A DNA stretch of 64,000 nucleotides, taken from positions 146,044-210,043 of the forward strand of contig NZ_RHHB01000003.1 in the NCBI RefSeq assembly GCF_003710805.1, read 5' to 3'. Source of the DNA: Agromyces tardus. Its GTDB lineage: Bacteria > Actinomycetota > Actinomycetes > Actinomycetales > Microbacteriaceae. The notes below the pieces were generated by a model. The model worked only from the letters and a program-made list of their open reading frames with translations, ran no database searches and was not told the origin of the DNA. The translations under genes and the position numbers were made by a program. This document shows, piece by piece, positions 62,547 to 64,000 of this stretch; positions within the stretch are counted from its first letter, which is position 1; each line of letters starts with the position of its first letter.

Positions 62547-62963
62547 TCAGTCCTCGGAGATCTCTGCGACCGTCTCGCCGGTCTCGACGCTCGACAGGGA
62601 ACGGGCGATGTCGGCCTGGCTGATGATGCCCACGAGGTCGTGCCCGTCGATGACGGGGAGGCGGCGCACCTGGTGCTGCTGCATCACGACGAGCGCGTCG
62701 CGCACATCGTCGTCGGCGCCGATCGTGTACGGCTTGCCGTCGGCGAGGCTGCCGGCGAGCGCGGTCTGCGGATCGCCGCCTTCGGCGATGCACTTCACGA
62801 CGATGTCGCGGTCGGTGACCATGCCCTGCAACCGATCGTCGTTGCCGCAGATCGGGAGCGCGCCGACGTCGAGCTCGCGCATCATGCGCGCCGCCTCGGC
62901 GAGCGTCTGGTCCTCCTTCACGCAGGTGGGATCGGGCGTCATGATGTCGCGTGCGACGGTCAT
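62547..62963 (-). CDS. CBS-domain pair protein
   Basis: 138 residues made of two CBS domains: MTVARDIMTPDPTCVKEDQT, ALPICGNDDRLQGMVTDRDI, then YTIGADDDVRDALVVMQQHQ and RRLPVIDGHDLVGIISQADI. The pair forms a Bateman module that usually binds adenine nucleotides. Stand-alone actinobacterial examples are often hypoxia- or stress-related. AAAGGA precedes ATG 62963. No partner enzyme is adjacent. Confidence 0.93.
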   Translation of the reverse strand: MTVARDIMTPDPTCVKEDQTLAEAARMMRELDVGALPICGNDDRLQGMVTDRDIVVKCIAEGGDPQTALAGSLADGKPYTIGADDDVRDALVVMQQHQVRRLPVIDGHDLVGIISQADIARSLSSVETGETVAEISED

Positions 62964-63150
62964 CGGGATCGTCCTTTCTCGAGTCGTCCGGGCATCGTAG
63001 GCACGAGTCGGCGCGGGCCGCGCGGGGGTTGACGCCGCGCAGACGGCGTGCGCGAGGCGGCATCCGTGGCGGGGCACACTCCGGGAAACGGAGGCATGCC
63101 TCCCGTTCGGGGGACTAGCAAATGGGGGACAACCCCGATTGTGTGGGCCC

Positions 63151-63927
63151 ATGGAGTCAGCCGCCGCCCTCTGGAGACAGCTCCCGGATCTGCTTGCGAC
63201 GACATGCATCGCAACCGATGACCTCGGGGAGCTCGGCGAACGATTGGGGTACCTCGACGACTCGTGCGAGCGCTACGACGCGCGAGTGCGAAGCGAGCAC
63301 CAGCCACTGGCCGCCGCGATCCTGGCGCTCGTCCACGACTCCGACACGACCGCCGGCCTGCTCTCGCGCATCGGGCTGAGGTCCGCGCTGCCGTGGGCCG
63401 ATGGCACCCTCGAGGGCGACCCGCTCTGGGTGCGCGACTCGGTGACGACCGGCCCGATCCCCGTCGTGTCGATGCTCACCGTGGTGCGAGCGCAGGGCCG
63501 CTCGTCCGACGAGTTCGGCGAGGCCCGCCTCGCCCCGGCGTTCACGTCGGCCCGGCTCGGCGATCACTGGGTCACCTTCCACTCGTGGTGGGAGCAGCCG
63601 CGCATCTACAGCTTCCCGGATGTCGCGATCACCCGCCGCGACCTCGTGCTCCACCTCGCGAACGACGATGGCGCCGGCGCCCTCCTCACCGACGCGAGGC
63701 CGCTCGAATCGCAGGCCATCAGCCGCCTCGGCTCCGCCGGGAGCCTGCTGCCGGGCCGGCCCGGCTCGAGCATCCACGACGATTCGCTCGTGTCGGCCGC
63801 GATCCGTCAGATCGCCGAGGAGGTGCGGTTCACCCTGCGGGCGACGCTGCACGAGGTGCTCGATGCCCGCGTCGAAGCGGGTGGCGTGCCGAGGGACGAG
63901 CCGGTCGAGGCGCCGGCGGGGGCGTAG
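63151..63927 (+). CDS. Hypothetical protein, about 258 residues
   Basis: No family recognised. MESAAALWRQLPDLLATTCI, VSMLTVVRAQGRSSDEFGEA, WVTFHSWWEQPRIYSFPDVA and LVSAAIRQIAEEVRFTLRAT suggest a soluble alpha/beta protein. The ATG at 63151 lacks a strong ribosome site; a TTG at 63139 would add four residues. GGGGGAC occurs twice just upstream (63110 and 63124 regions) and may be regulatory. Confidence 0.65.
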   Translation: MESAAALWRQLPDLLATTCIATDDLGELGERLGYLDDSCERYDARVRSEHQPLAAAILALVHDSDTTAGLLSRIGLRSALPWADGTLEGDPLWVRDSVTTGPIPVVSMLTVVRAQGRSSDEFGEARLAPAFTSARLGDHWVTFHSWWEQPRIYSFPDVAITRRDLVLHLANDDGAGALLTDARPLESQAISRLGSAGSLLPGRPGSSIHDDSLVSAAIRQIAEEVRFTLRATLHEVLDARVEAGGVPRDEPVEAPAGA

Positions 63928-63938
63928 TCCGGCCGCGC

Positions 63939-63989
63939 GGCGGGCGGCACCGCGCGGCGGGCGGCACCCCGCGGCGGGCGGCACCCCGC
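63939..63989. repeat. 17-bp tandem repeat, three copies
   Basis: GGCGGGCGGCACC[G/C]CGC repeats three times directly after the last gene, with one base difference in the first copy. It may continue or act as a terminator. Only 11 bases of the window follow. Confidence 0.8.
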
Positions 63990-64000
63990 GGCATCCGCTC

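Overview
The window is high-GC DNA with dense, mostly short actinobacterial operons, many GTG and TTG starts, frequent 'gcatccg/ggatgccgc' words, DUF222-HNH (13E12-type) genes and actinobacterial-type bc cytochrome b. This fits the family Microbacteriaceae (an Agromyces- or Microbacterium-like organism). That assignment is inferred from style and gene content, not from a marker-gene search. No rRNA, tRNA or CRISPR array was seen.

Layout. 0-9.8 kb: a GlxA-like regulator cut by the window edge, glyceraldehyde-3-phosphate dehydrogenase, an SDR, a secreted M6 (immune inhibitor A) metalloprotease, a flavin monooxygenase with a LuxR-TPR regulator, and a LacI regulator. 9.8-14.9 kb: a LacI-controlled operon of a polar amino-acid-type ABC importer (its ATPase carries a frameshift), a Gfo/Idh/MocA dehydrogenase and a DAO-family FAD oxidase, probably import and oxidation of one amine or amino acid. 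14.9-18.4 kb: a three-part PfkB-like/AAA+/RyR protein, divergent from a DUF429 gene across a four-repeat promoter region. 18.5-36 kb: housekeeping and stress-type genes (RibD-like reductase, PCD-VOC fusion, NmrA/HxlR pair, HD hydrolase with a disordered acidic middle, NERD membrane protein, VOC/MarR pair, epoxide hydrolase, PPK2, DUF222 remnant, DUF2510 membrane protein).

29.9-37.6 kb also holds three related coiled-coil genes resembling the C-terminal part of TPM-domain proteins: one intact, one with an amber stop, one decayed. The third is cut where a lower-GC segment starts (about 37.6-44.6 kb). That segment looks like a transferred defence island: GIY-YIG-type nuclease, fused GmrSD-like DUF262/DUF1524 protein, an unfamiliar putative restriction enzyme convergent to an N6-adenine methylase, and an HNH nuclease with its own operator-like promoter. 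Right of it lies a broken gene fragment.

45-64 kb: an orphan QcrB-like cytochrome b that has lost both histidines expected to bind haem bH, an O-methyltransferase, a two-part EEP-fold (sphingomyelinase-like) protein, an intact DUF222-HNH protein, a glycine-rich secreted beta-helix protein, a GT39 transferase, a signal-less subtilase, a DoxX protein, an F420-reductase-like protein and a CBS protein. Five short tandem-repeat arrays and several strong dyads lie in the intergenic gaps.

The most notable candidates are the PfkB-AAA-RyR protein, the single-haem QcrB paralogue and the defence island.
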